29,482 nt of DNA from Candidatus Scatomorpha stercoravium (GCA_018716005.1 DVKN01000127.1:1-29482); one strand, 5' to 3'; numbered from the stretch's first letter, positions 6,705 through 14,760 are shown. Numbers and translations are program-made. The notes: generated by a model not told the origin, from the letters alone.

Positions 6705-8237
6705 TCAGGCGCCGTCGGGGCCGTTCTTAGCGTCCTTGGAATCCTTCGCGTCCTCGGCGGCGCGGCGGCGGGAGCGGGAGCGCGAGGCCTTCTCGGCCTT
6801 CGCCTTCTCGCTCTTCGGCTTGTCGCGCGAGAGCGTGAGCGTGAAGACGAACTCGGTCGCGCCGCCCTCGCTGGTGACCGCGATGTCCTCGTTGTGGGCG
6901 TCGAGGATGCTCTTGACGAGGTAGAGCCCGAGTCCGACGCCGTCGCGGTCGCGGCTGCGGGAGCGGTCGGACTTGTGGAAGCGGTCGAATATGAGCGGCA
7001 GGTCGTCGGCGGGGATGCTCTCGCCGAGGTTCTTCACGGAGACGTAGGCCTTGCCGTTCTCCTTGCGCAGGCCCACGGTGATGGGTGTGCCGGGGTCGGC
7101 GAACTTGACGGCGTTGTCCACGAGGTTGTAGAGCACCTGCGTTATCGAGTCCGGGTCCGCGGTGACGCTCATGTGCACCTCGGGCAGCTGGAGGTCGACG
7201 TCGAGGCGCTTATCCTCGCAGCGGGTCTCGAAGTTGAGCATCGTGCGGATGATGAGCTCGTTGAGGTCGAAGTCGCGCCGCTTAGTCATGTCGCTGCCCT
7301 CGCTCCTCATGCGCGAGAGGCTCAGCATATGGCGTACGAGCCGGCTCAGGCGCCGCGTCTCGTCGGCGATGGTGGCGAGGTATTTGTCCTCCTCCTCCTT
7401 GGGGATGGTGCCGTCGAGGATGCCGTCTGCGAAGCCAGCGATGGTGGTCATGGGCGTCTTGAGCTCGTGGGAGACGTTCGCGATGAACTCGTTGCGCAGC
7501 TCCTCGCTGCGCTCGAGCGAGTCCGCCATGGCGTTGAAGGAGCTGGTGAGGGCGGCGAGCTCGTCTGTGCCCTTGTCCTCGCGCACGCGGACGGAGAAGT
7601 CGCCGTGGGCGAAGCGCCGCGCGGCGGCGGTCATCTCGTCGAGGGGCTCGGAGAGCTTCTTGGATATGACGAGGCTCATGACCAGCGCGAGGCTCAGTAC
7701 GGCGAGGGCGACGGCGAGGAACACCCACAGGAAGCCGCCCCAGGCGCTCATGATTGTCGAGCGCGTGCTGCTCACGAAGACGTAGCCGCCGCCGGGGTCG
7801 CCCTCGGATATCGGCATGGCGTAGACGTAGCGCGGCGAGCGGTATACGCCGCCGAGGTCGGTAACGGAGTTGAGCTCGCCCGAGGCGGCGAGCTCCTCCA
7901 TCTCGCCGCTCGCGACATGGAGGCCGATGTGCCTGCACCGGCCGGGGTCGTCGCTGCACGAGAGTATGAGCCCCTCGGAGTTCGTGACGAGCATATCGTT
8001 CCCCGAAATCTTCGCCGCCACGGAGAGGCTTATGCGCACGTCCCAGCTCGTGAAATCCTCGTACCCGGCGCTGTCCGCCATGTGGGCGACGGCGGTGGCT
8101 ATGGCCTTCATGTCGTCGCGGTGGGAGCTTATGATGAAGCCCTGGCCCATGAAGACGAGCGCCGTGCCGACGATGAGGAAGCTCAGAAGCACCATCAGCG
8201 CCGTGGAGAGGAAGTTCCGGAAGTATATGCTCTTCAT
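6705..8237 (-). CDS. Two-component sensor histidine kinase (HAMP, HisKA, HATPase)
   Basis: A 510-residue membrane kinase. Order: helix 1 (about 11-33), an extracellular sensor region (34-167), helix 2 (168-192), HAMP (about 193-246), HisKA with the phospho-acceptor His257 in FIANVSHELKTP, and the ATPase with N box (LYNLVDNAVKFA, 369-380) and G box (GVGLGLYLVKS, 433-443). No PAS domain is evident, unlike classical WalK or PhoR. Oddities: two extracellular cysteines seven residues apart (Cys94, Cys101), which could form a disulfide, and a charged low-complexity tail after 472 rich in Lys/Arg/Ser and Ala/Asp. It overlaps the response regulator gene by four bases (ATGA), so the two are co-translated. 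The stimulus is unknown; the htrA neighbour suggests envelope stress. Confidence 0.95.
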   Translation of the reverse strand: MKSIYFRNFLSTALMVLLSFLIVGTALVFMGQGFIISSHRDDMKAIATAVAHMADSAGYEDFTSWDVRISLSVAAKISGNDMLVTNSEGLILSCSDDPGRCRHIGLHVASGEMEELAASGELNSVTDLGGVYRSPRYVYAMPISEGDPGGGYVFVSSTRSTIMSAWGGFLWVFLAVALAVLSLALVMSLVISKKLSEPLDEMTAAARRFAHGDFSVRVREDKGTDELAALTSSFNAMADSLERSEELRNEFIANVSHELKTPMTTIAGFADGILDGTIPKEEEDKYLATIADETRRLSRLVRHMLSLSRMRSEGSDMTKRRDFDLNELIIRTMLNFETRCEDKRLDVDLQLPEVHMSVTADPDSITQVLYNLVDNAVKFADPGTPITVGLRKENGKAYVSVKNLGESIPADDLPLIFDRFHKSDRSRSRDRDGVGLGLYLVKSILDAHNEDIAVTSEGGATEFVFTLTLSRDKPKSEKAKAEKASRSRSRRRAAEDAKDSKDAKNGPDGA

Positions 8238-8944
8238 TTTGCGCTCTCGCCGGCCTGCGGCTCGTTGAGCTCGAACTTATAGCCGACGCCCCAGACGGTC
8301 TTGAGCGACCACTGGTCGGAGACGCCCTCGAGCTTCTCGCGCAGGCGCTTTATGTGCACGTCGACGGTGCGGGAGTCGCCGAAATAGTCGAAGCCCCAGA
8401 CCTCGTCGAGGAGCTGGTTGCGCGTAAAGACGCGGTTCGGCGAGGCGGCGAGGTGGTAGAGGAGCTCCATCTCCTTGGGCGGGGTGTCGACCTTTTTGCC
8501 GTCAACGATGAGCTCGTAGCTGTCGAGGTTTATGACGAGCTTGTCGTAGACGAGCTTCTTCTCCACGGGCGCGGCCACGCCGTCGGCGCGGCGCATGACC
8601 GCGTGGATGCGCGCGATGAGCTCCTTCACCTCGAAGGGCTTGGTGATATAGTCGTCCGCGCCCATCTCGAGGCCGGAGACCTTGTCGTAGGTCTCGCCCT
8701 TGGCGGTGAGCATGATTATGGGCACCTGGGAGGAGCGGCGTATCTCCTTGCAGACCTGCCAGCCGTCCATGACGGGCAGCATGATGTCCAGGAGTATGAC
8801 GTCCGGCTCGACCTCGCCCGCGAGGCGCAGCCCCGCGCCGCCGTCAGAGGCGATGGTGACCTCGAAGCCGTCCTTCTCCAGATAGAGACGCAGCAGCTCG
8901 GCGATGTTCTTGTCGTCTTCGATTACCAGTGCGCGTTTGTTCAT
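8234..8944 (-). CDS. OmpR/PhoB-family response regulator
   Basis: A 236-residue transcription regulator. The receiver domain (1-118) has the acidic pocket (Glu9, Asp10, Asp11), the phospho-acceptor Asp53 in ILLDIMLPVMDGW, Thr80 and Lys102 in the ITKPF motif. The C-terminal winged helix (about 135-230) carries SRTVDVHIKRLREKL and TVWGVGYKF, typical of OmpR/PhoB DNA-binding domains. The start is supported by GGAGG upstream. It heads the operon with the sensor kinase (4-bp overlap) and htrA follows. Hexamer repeats in front of this gene and in front of htrA suggest autoregulation and a local regulon. PhoP, WalR and CssR homologues cannot be told apart by eye here, so no symbol is given. Confidence 0.95.
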   Translation of the reverse strand: MNKRALVIEDDKNIAELLRLYLEKDGFEVTIASDGGAGLRLAGEVEPDVILLDIMLPVMDGWQVCKEIRRSSQVPIIMLTAKGETYDKVSGLEMGADDYITKPFEVKELIARIHAVMRRADGVAAPVEKKLVYDKLVINLDSYELIVDGKKVDTPPKEMELLYHLAASPNRVFTRNQLLDEVWGFDYFGDSRTVDVHIKRLREKLEGVSDQWSLKTVWGVGYKFELNEPQAGESAK

Positions 8945-8982
8945 ATATATTCCTCCGTTGCGGTGGGATGTGTCTACTAGAA

Positions 8983-9025
8983 ATTATAGCTTTTCCCGCG
9001 GCCGCGTGAGTTAAAAAACTGTGAA
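8983..9025 (-). promoter_or_regulatory. Promoter of the two-component operon with an 11-bp direct repeat
   Basis: On the minus strand, TTCACA (complement of 9020-9025) and TTAACT (complement of 9009-9014) start 11 bp apart. A perfect TATAAT follows (complement of 8983-8988). The position 17 bp upstream of the -10 has no good -35 and is overlapped by the second hexamer. That is the layout of promoters activated by OmpR/PhoB-type regulators. The hexamer matches those before htrA. Confidence 0.6.
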
Positions 9026-9124
9026 TATCCGCCGCCCGGGCCTCCGCGCAAAAGCGAGCGCCTTCGCGCGCCGCGGCTGGTACACTATAGGCGCAAGCAC
9101 AAAAGCGGAAGGGAGCGGAATTCA

Positions 9125-9937
9125 ATGCAAAACGTGCTCTCCAGGCCCCGGCTGGGGCGCTCGGGGATAGTCCAGCTGCCGGTCGGCGAGATAGGGCCCA
9201 ACCCCAACCAGCCGCGGCGGGAATTCGACGAGGACGCGCTGCGCTCGCTCTCGGCGAGCATAGGCGAATACGGCGTGCTCTCGCCCCTCGCCGTGAGGCT
9301 GCACTACGGGCGCTACGAGCTCATCGCCGGCGAGCGGAGGCTGCGCGCCGCCAAGATGGCCGGGCTGCGCAAGGTGCCCTGCGTCGTGCTGGACGTGGAC
9401 GCGGCCGAGTCCGGGCTGATAGCGCTCGTCGAGAATTTGCAGCGCGAGGACCTCGGCTTCGTCGAGGAGGCGCGGGGCATGGCGAACCTGATACGCCTCT
9501 ACGGCCTCAGCCAGGAGGAGTGCGCCCGCCGCCTGGGCCGCAGCCAGAGCGCGGTCGCGAACAAGCTGCGCCTCCTGAAGCTGCCGGACGATATCCTCGC
9601 GGCGCTGGAGGCGAATTCGCTCACGGAGCGCCACGGCCGGGCCCTGCTGCGCCTCGCGGACGAGGAGGCGCGCCGCGCCGCGCTCGAGCACATAATCGCG
9701 GAGGGCCTCAACGTCGCTCAGACCGACCGGTACATAGACTCGCTCCTCGCCAAAGCGCCCGGGAAGAAGCCCCCGGCGAAGCGCGCGCTGATACTCAAGG
9801 ACGTGCGCGTCTTCCTCAACAGCATAACCCACAGCCTCGAGATTATGAGGCAGGGCGGCATAGACGCCGGGTATAAAAAGGAGGAGACCGCGGACGAGCT
9901 CATCGTCACGATCTCCATCCCCAAGCGGCGCGGCTAA
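9125..9937 (+). CDS. noc: ParB/Spo0J-family protein, Noc-like
   Basis: A 270-residue ParB-family DNA-binding CTPase. The ParB N-domain shows NPNQPRREF (26-34), the CTP-binding GERRLRA box (69-75) and ENLQREDL (103-110). A helix-turn-helix follows (about 128-150, LSQEECARRLGRSQSAVANK). The C-terminal part (DVRVFLNSITHSLEIMRQGG, then a beta-like ELIVTISIP) resembles nucleoid-occlusion protein Noc more than Spo0J. No parA/soj is adjacent, which also argues against the chromosomal parAB operon. Noc coats the nucleoid and prevents septum assembly over it. AAGGGAG about nine bases before the ATG supports the start. Its stop abuts the stop of the convergent B3/4 gene with no spacer. Spo0J remains the alternative. 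Confidence 0.85.
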   Translation: MQNVLSRPRLGRSGIVQLPVGEIGPNPNQPRREFDEDALRSLSASIGEYGVLSPLAVRLHYGRYELIAGERRLRAAKMAGLRKVPCVVLDVDAAESGLIALVENLQREDLGFVEEARGMANLIRLYGLSQEECARRLGRSQSAVANKLRLLKLPDDILAALEANSLTERHGRALLRLADEEARRAALEHIIAEGLNVAQTDRYIDSLLAKAPGKKPPAKRALILKDVRVFLNSITHSLEIMRQGGIDAGYKKEETADELIVTISIPKRRG

Positions 9938-10645
9938 TCAGGGCTCGGCCTCGAAAACGGGGTGCTCCCGGTCGACGAGGCCGACGGCGGCCCTCGCGCC
10001 GAAGACGCTCTCAATGCGCCCGGCGAGCATTTCGCGCGCGGCGAGTACCCGCTCGAGGTTCACGCCCGCGAAGCCGTCTATGGGAAAGAGCAGGTCGCTC
10101 GTCCCCGGCGTTATCTTCCCCGTCTCGCTCTGCCTCCAGGTCCAGCGGCGCGTGCGCACCTCCCCGGAGGAGACGTAGACTATCTCGCCCGGCTCCGGCG
10201 TCTCCGCCTCGCCGCCGCCGAAGGGGACGAAGCTGTCCCCGGCCCGGGCGGGGCGCACCTCGAGCGCGCGCCCTACCGTGCCCATGTCGTGCGCGCCTAT
10301 GGGCAGGCGCGTCATGAGGCTCACGGCGTTGCCGAGGTCGACGGCGGGGCTTATCTCCGGCAGGCCCTTGCCCTTGGCTATGCGCGTGAGCAGGGCCTCG
10401 ATGGAGCACATGAACTTGTTCGGGTTTATGCCCAGCGCGCGGAAGGCCTCGCGGTAGGGGACGATGTCCGGCGACTCCTTTACCTTCACGCCGGCGAGCG
10501 CCTCGGCGCAGTCCGCGGCGGCGGAGCGCAGCAGGGCGCTTATCTCGGGATACTCGCGCGAATTGTCCGCCCCGCGCACGGCGACGACGCCGAAAACGGC
10601 GTCCGGCAGAAGCTCGAAGAGCTTCGGCGATACCTCAAATCTCAT
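9938..10645 (-). CDS. B3/B4 tRNA-binding-domain protein
   Basis: A 235-residue stand-alone B3/B4 domain protein. The domain is related to the editing/tRNA-binding part of phenylalanyl-tRNA synthetase beta. Visible family features are YREAFRALGINPNKF in the middle, followed by SIEALLTRIAKGKGLP and DLGNAVSLMTRLPIGAHD, then DLLFPIDGFAG near the end. Stand-alone members are proposed to clear mis-charged tRNAs or non-canonical amino acids, but most are uncharacterised. It is the last gene of the ymdB-yhaO-yhaN operon, 18 bp after yhaN, with GAAGGAG before its ATG. Its stop codon directly abuts that of the convergent noc gene and no terminator separates them. Family assignment is good; the substrate is unknown. 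Confidence 0.85.
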   Translation of the reverse strand: MRFEVSPKLFELLPDAVFGVVAVRGADNSREYPEISALLRSAAADCAEALAGVKVKESPDIVPYREAFRALGINPNKFMCSIEALLTRIAKGKGLPEISPAVDLGNAVSLMTRLPIGAHDMGTVGRALEVRPARAGDSFVPFGGGEAETPEPGEIVYVSSGEVRTRRWTWRQSETGKITPGTSDLLFPIDGFAGVNLERVLAAREMLAGRIESVFGARAAVGLVDREHPVFEAEP

Positions 10646-10663
10646 GCGCTGCCGCTCCTTCCC

Positions 10664-12547
10664 TCACGCGCAGGTGAAGAGTATTATCTGCCTCTCGCGG
10701 CTCAAATCCGTGAGCAGCGCGAGCACGCGCTCGCGGCGCACGGGGTCGAGATAGGCGAGGGCGTCGTCGAGTATTATCGGGCAGGGCTCGCCGCCCGGGA
10801 GGGCGAGCTCCGCTATGGCGAGGCGCACGGCCATGTACATGAGGTCGGCCGCGCCCGCGCTCAGGTAGAGGCTGCCGCGCTGGACGCTGTCGCCCGCGCG
10901 GTGGACGAGCACGGAAAAATCCCGCGAGACGGTGACGGCGTCGTAGCGCCCGCCGGTGAGGCGGGAGAAGAGCTCCGCCGCGCGCTTTCCGAGCGCCGGC
11001 GAGAAGCGGCCCTGGAGCTCGGCCCCGGCCCGCTCGAGCGTCCCCGCGGCGAGCTCGATGGCGTCGTACTGCCGCATGAGCGCGGCGAGGCGCTCCTGCC
11101 TGTCCCTTATGCCGCTCTCCACGGCGACGGGGTCGCCCATGGCGCTTATCGCCCCGGAGAGCTCCGCTATCTTCTCGGTGAGGCTCTCGCGGTTCGCGTT
11201 CATGCTGGCGAGCTCCCAGCTCAGCTGGCGGAGGGCCGGGCTCTCCTGCGCGCCGGTGAAGCGGCTCTCGTCGGCCCGGCGGGCGGCGCGGGCGGCCGCG
11301 AGGGCCTCCTTCGCGCGCTCGAGAGCGCTCTCCGCCTCGTCCGCCGCGGAGCGCCGGCGCGCGTAATCGGCGGCGAGGGCCCCGATGTCCTCCGGGGACT
11401 TCGCGGAATATTTCCCCAGCAGCTCCGCGAGCTGCGCGGCCGCGCCTCTCGCGCTCTCGAGAGCGGCGCGGTATATCCTGTACCGCCACGCGGCGAGCGC
11501 GGCGAATACGGCCGTGCCTATGAGCTCGAAGGGGCTCACGGCTATGGCGAGCACGGTGAAGAGCAGCGCAAGCGCGGCGCAGACGCCCGCCCAGAGCGGG
11601 CTGGGCTTCGCCTCGCCGGCGCGCATGAGAAGCTCGGCCCGCTCCGCCTCGCTCCGGGCCTTCTCGACGGCCCCGGCGGCGTCCATGCCCTCGAAGGGCC
11701 CGCCGAGCGCGGCGGCGCGCGCTCTCGCGGCGGCCTCGGCGGCGGCGGTATAGGCCCGCTCCGCCTCGCTCACCCTCTCGCCGGAGCGCTCAAAGCTCTC
11801 GCGCGCGGCGCTTCGCTCGCTCTCCTGCGAGGCGCGCAGCTTCTCCGTGAGGGCGTCGGCCCTCGCGGCGCAGCGCGCGAGCTCGGCGCGGGCCCGCTCG
11901 CGTTCCGCAACGGTGTCCGACACGCGGCGCAGGCTCTCCTCGGCGGCGGCTATCTCGCCCTCCAGCTCGGGTATGGCCCCGCGCCTGTTGTAGCGGCGCG
12001 CGCGCATCCAGGCGCGCAGCCGCTCGGCGGCCTCGCCGGCGGAGACCTCCTCCTCTCCGGAGGACACGACCCCGGCTATGCGCCGCTCGAGCTCGGCGGA
12101 GCCGGTGACGGCCGCCGCGCCCTGGCCTATGAAGGCGCTCGAGCAGAAGACGGCGCGGCTCACGCCGGTCAGGTATTCGCCCGCATTGCCCCCGTCGACG
12201 CCCGGGACGGGGTCGGCGGTGCCGGTATAGGTCGCGGAGAAGACGCGCATCGGCGCGTTCGCGGCCCTGGTAGAGCGCTCGAGCGTAATCTCGCGCCCGC
12301 CGTGGCTGAGCTCCATCGTGCCGGACATGGGCGTGCCCGTCCAGGGCGCGAAGCGCGTCTTCTCGGGCAGGGAGCCCTTCTTCGCGCGCTCGGCGCTGTC
12401 TATCCCGTAGAGCATGGCGCGGATGAAGGCGCACCAGGTGCTCTTCCCGCTCTCGTTGGGCGCGTTTATAATATTGAGGCCCGGCCTGAGCTCGAGGGTT
12501 TCGCCCTCGAGGCAGCCGAAATTGGCCGTCAGCTTCCTTATCAGCAC
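10664..12547 (-). CDS. yhaN: YhaN/SbcC-like ATP-binding protein with membrane hairpin
   Basis: A 627-residue SMC/Rad50-type ATPase, the likely partner of the neighbouring nuclease. The N-lobe has Walker A (APNESGKST, 29-37). The C-lobe has the signature LSAG (562-565), Walker B (CPIILDD, 589-595) and D-loop AYLD. Between them are coiled-coil segments (about 190-270 and 360-480), broken by a hydrophobic hairpin (318-337 and 342-354) as in YhaN proteins. It is clearly shorter than B. subtilis YhaN (about 960 residues). It ends at ILFTCA, exactly where homologues continue with the H-loop histidine (TCH), so the last catalytic element seems missing. It overlaps yhaO by seven bases. The pair is expected to process DNA ends. 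Confidence 0.85.
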   Translation of the reverse strand: MLIRKLTANFGCLEGETLELRPGLNIINAPNESGKSTWCAFIRAMLYGIDSAERAKKGSLPEKTRFAPWTGTPMSGTMELSHGGREITLERSTRAANAPMRVFSATYTGTADPVPGVDGGNAGEYLTGVSRAVFCSSAFIGQGAAAVTGSAELERRIAGVVSSGEEEVSAGEAAERLRAWMRARRYNRRGAIPELEGEIAAAEESLRRVSDTVAERERARAELARCAARADALTEKLRASQESERSAARESFERSGERVSEAERAYTAAAEAAARARAAALGGPFEGMDAAGAVEKARSEAERAELLMRAGEAKPSPLWAGVCAALALLFTVLAIAVSPFELIGTAVFAALAAWRYRIYRAALESARGAAAQLAELLGKYSAKSPEDIGALAADYARRRSAADEAESALERAKEALAAARAARRADESRFTGAQESPALRQLSWELASMNANRESLTEKIAELSGAISAMGDPVAVESGIRDRQERLAALMRQYDAIELAAGTLERAGAELQGRFSPALGKRAAELFSRLTGGRYDAVTVSRDFSVLVHRAGDSVQRGSLYLSAGAADLMYMAVRLAIAELALPGGEPCPIILDDALAYLDPVRRERVLALLTDLSRERQIILFTCA

Positions 12548-13629
12548 AGCGGCTCCGCCTCCTCCCTGCCGTCGAGCGCCGCGAGGCCCCAGCGGGCGGC
12601 GGCGGTTACGAGCTCGCGCTCGGAGTCCGTGCGCGCGGCGGCATACCTCTCGCGCAGCATGGCGAGGAACACGCCCCTGAGCGAGTCCTCCCCCGCCCTC
12701 TCCCAGACGTCCCGCCTCACGCGGGTGGCGTCCTTGAGCCGGAGCGCGAAGCAGCTCCCCTCGAGGGCGCGGCGGAGCGCGGCGAGGTCCGGCGCGGCGT
12801 CCGTCTCGCCGGTGACGGTGAGCTCGTATATGTTGCGCGCGGCGTCCGCCGGGAGGCGGAAGGAGCCGAGCCCGTCCGCCGGGACGCTGAGCTTCTCGTA
12901 GCGCCGCGCCGCGGTGGGCACGAAGCGCGCCTCAACCTTCCCCGGCCCGGCGTCGACTATCATGACGCCCTTCTCGCCGCACTCGTCGAAGCCCCGCCCC
13001 TCCGGGCAGCCGGGCCAGGCGTAGTACGTCTCCCCGGCCTTCCTGAGCCCCGAGCAGGCGTGATTGTGCCCGAAGGCGATGTAATCCGCCCTCGTGGCGG
13101 CGATTTCCCGCTCCGTCACGGGGTTGTAGCGCGAATTCGGCGCGCCCACGTCGCCGTGGACGCAGACGAGCTCCGTGAAGCCGTCCTGGCGCGGTATGCG
13201 CAGCTCCGCGAGCTTCCCGGCGGAGTACGCGTCGGTGAAGGCCGCGCCCCAGACGCGCACGCCCAGGTCGTTCATGACCTCGCAGGCGAAGTCCGGCGAG
13301 GAGAAGACCCGCGCGTTCTCCGGCAGGCGTATGCGCGACCAGCGCCCGCCCGCGCGGAAATAGTCGTGGTTGCCGGGCGCTATGAAGACGGGCACGGCCA
13401 TCTCCGCGAGCGTTATGCGCACGAGCTCCTCCGTCTCCGCCCAGGCGGCGTCGCTGTCGAAGAGGTCGCCGGAGAGCAGCACGAGCTCGCAGTTTTCGCG
13501 CGCGCGCAGCTCGGCGAGGGAGCGCAGCAGCTCGCGCTGCTCGCGGCGGCGCAGCGCCGCCTTCTCCTCCCCGAGGGCGTCGAAGGGCGAATCCAGGTGC
13601 AGGTCCGCCGCGTGGAGCACACGTATCAC
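12541..13629 (-). CDS. yhaO: YhaO/SbcD-like DNA repair exonuclease (metallophosphoesterase)
   Basis: A 362-residue calcineurin-like phosphoesterase of the SbcD/Mre11 type. The two-metal site is complete: Asp9 and His11 (ADLHLDSP), Asp55 (SGDLFD), Asn87-His88-Asp89 (GNHD), His158 (VHGD) and the GHNH motif at 187-190 (the usual form is GHxH). The C-terminal third (about 255-362) is the capping region that contacts the ATPase. It overlaps ymdB by four bases (ATGA) and yhaN by seven, so the three are translated as a unit. YhaO with YhaN parallels SbcCD, which cleaves hairpins and protein-blocked DNA ends. The nuclease family is clear; the precise substrate is not shown by sequence. Confidence 0.9.
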   Translation of the reverse strand: MIRVLHAADLHLDSPFDALGEEKAALRRREQRELLRSLAELRARENCELVLLSGDLFDSDAAWAETEELVRITLAEMAVPVFIAPGNHDYFRAGGRWSRIRLPENARVFSSPDFACEVMNDLGVRVWGAAFTDAYSAGKLAELRIPRQDGFTELVCVHGDVGAPNSRYNPVTEREIAATRADYIAFGHNHACSGLRKAGETYYAWPGCPEGRGFDECGEKGVMIVDAGPGKVEARFVPTAARRYEKLSVPADGLGSFRLPADAARNIYELTVTGETDAAPDLAALRRALEGSCFALRLKDATRVRRDVWERAGEDSLRGVFLAMLRERYAAARTDSERELVTAAARWGLAALDGREEAEPLC

Positions 13630-14399
13630 AGGAACCTCACCGCCTTGACCGCGGTGCAGCGGCCCGTATTCTCGTCGAGGGTGAAGAGCGCGCCCTCAAG
13701 CTTGACGGGGCCCCCGGCGCACTCGTAGCGGCGCGGGACGTCGCCGAGGAACTTGCCTATGCTCTGCTCGGGCTTTATGCCTATGCAGCTCTCGGCGGGG
13801 CCGGTCATGCCGAGGTCGGTGATGTAGCCCGTGCCCCGGGGCAGGATGTGGGCGTCGGAGGTCTGCACGTGCGTGTGCGTGCCCCAGACGGCACTGACGC
13901 GGCCGTCGAGATAGTAGCCCATGGCCGTCTTCTCGCTCGTGGCCTCGGCGTGGAAGTCGACGAGGATCATCCTCGCGTCCAACCCCTCCAGCACGGCGTC
14001 CGCCGTGAGGAAGGGGTTGTCCGTATTCGGGTCGAGCGTGAAGCGGCCCTGGAGGTTCACGACCGCGAGCGGCCCCGCCGGCGTGTCGAAAACGGCGCAG
14101 CCACGGCCCGGGCACTGGGGCGCGAAGTTCGCCGGGCGCACTACGCGCGGCTCATCGTTGAGATAGGGCTGGAGCTCCCAGCGCGTCCAGGTGTGGTTGC
14201 CGAGGGTGATGCAGTCCGCCCCCGCGTGGAGGATGGCGTCGAGCTGCCTCGGCGTGCAGCCTACGACGTTCGCGTTCTCGCCGTTGACGCAGACGAAGTC
14301 CGCGCCCAGCTCGCGCCGGAGGGCGCGCAGCCGCCGCTGGATATATTCAAGCCCCGGCGAGCCGACCGTGTCGCCCACCGCAAGAATTTTATATGCCAT
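13626..14399 (-). CDS. ymdB: YmdB-family metallophosphoesterase
   Basis: A 257-residue protein of the TIGR00282/YmdB family, cytosolic 2',3'-cyclic-nucleotide phosphodiesterases that affect motility and biofilm switching in Bacillus. Motifs seen: Asp10 in VGDTVG, NGEN (39-42), GNHTW (67-71), VDFHAEATSEK with His150, and GTHTHVQT with His175 and His177. Two small departures from common family sequences are GDTVG instead of GDIVG and GNHTWT instead of GNHTWD. It is the first gene of the ymdB-yhaO-yhaN-B3/4 operon, with GAAAGGA upstream of the ATG. Grouping with a DNA-end-processing pair is unusual, since ymdB is commonly found near rny/recA. Confidence 0.93.
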   Translation of the reverse strand: MAYKILAVGDTVGSPGLEYIQRRLRALRRELGADFVCVNGENANVVGCTPRQLDAILHAGADCITLGNHTWTRWELQPYLNDEPRVVRPANFAPQCPGRGCAVFDTPAGPLAVVNLQGRFTLDPNTDNPFLTADAVLEGLDARMILVDFHAEATSEKTAMGYYLDGRVSAVWGTHTHVQTSDAHILPRGTGYITDLGMTGPAESCIGIKPEQSIGKFLGDVPRRYECAGGPVKLEGALFTLDENTGRCTAVKAVRFL

Positions 14400-14438
14400 T
14401 CGTGAATTTCCTTTCCGCAGGCAGGATTAAAGCAATTT

Positions 14439-14467
14439 ATTATAACACAAATTACCGCCGCGGGCAA
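14439..14467 (-). promoter_or_regulatory. Promoter of the ymdB operon
   Basis: On the minus strand, TTGCCC (complement of 14462-14467), a 17-bp spacer and TATAAT (complement of 14439-14444) lie about 40 bp before the ymdB ATG. The -10 is perfect and the -35 has four of six matches. Confidence 0.75.
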
Positions 14468-14529
14468 TTCATATTCTCTCGCGCGCCTGCGCAAACTTAC
14501 TCCGAAATCTCCAAAGGAGGCGTATACGC

Positions 14530-14700
14530 ATGAACAGTCTCGACAGCCGCTCCTTCCTCAAGGGCGTGGGCATGGGCATGGCCATCGGCGCGTCCATGGG
14601 CGTGCTGATGACCCCGAAGAAGAAGGGCGACAACGTCATCGGCCGCGCCCTCAAGGCGGCCGGGGAGCTCGCCGACAACATCAGCGAGGCGATAAAATAG
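14530..14700 (+). CDS. Small YtxH-like protein, 56 residues
   Basis: A short reading frame with a strong ribosome-binding site (AAAGGAGG, about ten bases before the ATG) and its own terminator directly after the stop. Residues 8-28 form one Gly/Met/Ala-rich hydrophobic stretch (FLKGVGMGMAIGASMG), followed by a basic TPKKKGDN turn and an amphipathic helix (VIGRALKAAGELADNISEAIK in two pieces). This resembles the small YtxH/GvpP-type membrane-associated proteins, but similarity is by pattern only. It sits divergently from ymdB and upstream of panT, separated by a terminator. The gene is well supported by its signals; function is unknown. Confidence 0.75.
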   Translation: MNSLDSRSFLKGVGMGMAIGASMGVLMTPKKKGDNVIGRALKAAGELADNISEAIK

Positions 14701-14710
14701 CCCCCGGGAG

Positions 14711-14739
14711 CCTCCCCGAAAATTTCGGGGAGGTTTTTT
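14711..14739 (+). terminator. Rho-independent terminator after the 56-residue gene
   Basis: CCTCCCCGAAA and TTTCGGGGAGG pair, followed by six T residues. The hairpin starts 10 bp after the stop codon and separates the small gene from panT-coaX. Confidence 0.95.
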
Positions 14740-14760
14740 CGGAAAAATGCGATTTTCCTC

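Noticed and set aside
9962..12901. 979-codon plus-strand open frame
   Set aside because: It runs antisense to the B3/4, yhaN and yhaO genes, which have clear motifs. Long antisense frames are a by-product of strong G/C third positions here; the product is low-complexity Arg/Ala/Gly/Glu sequence.
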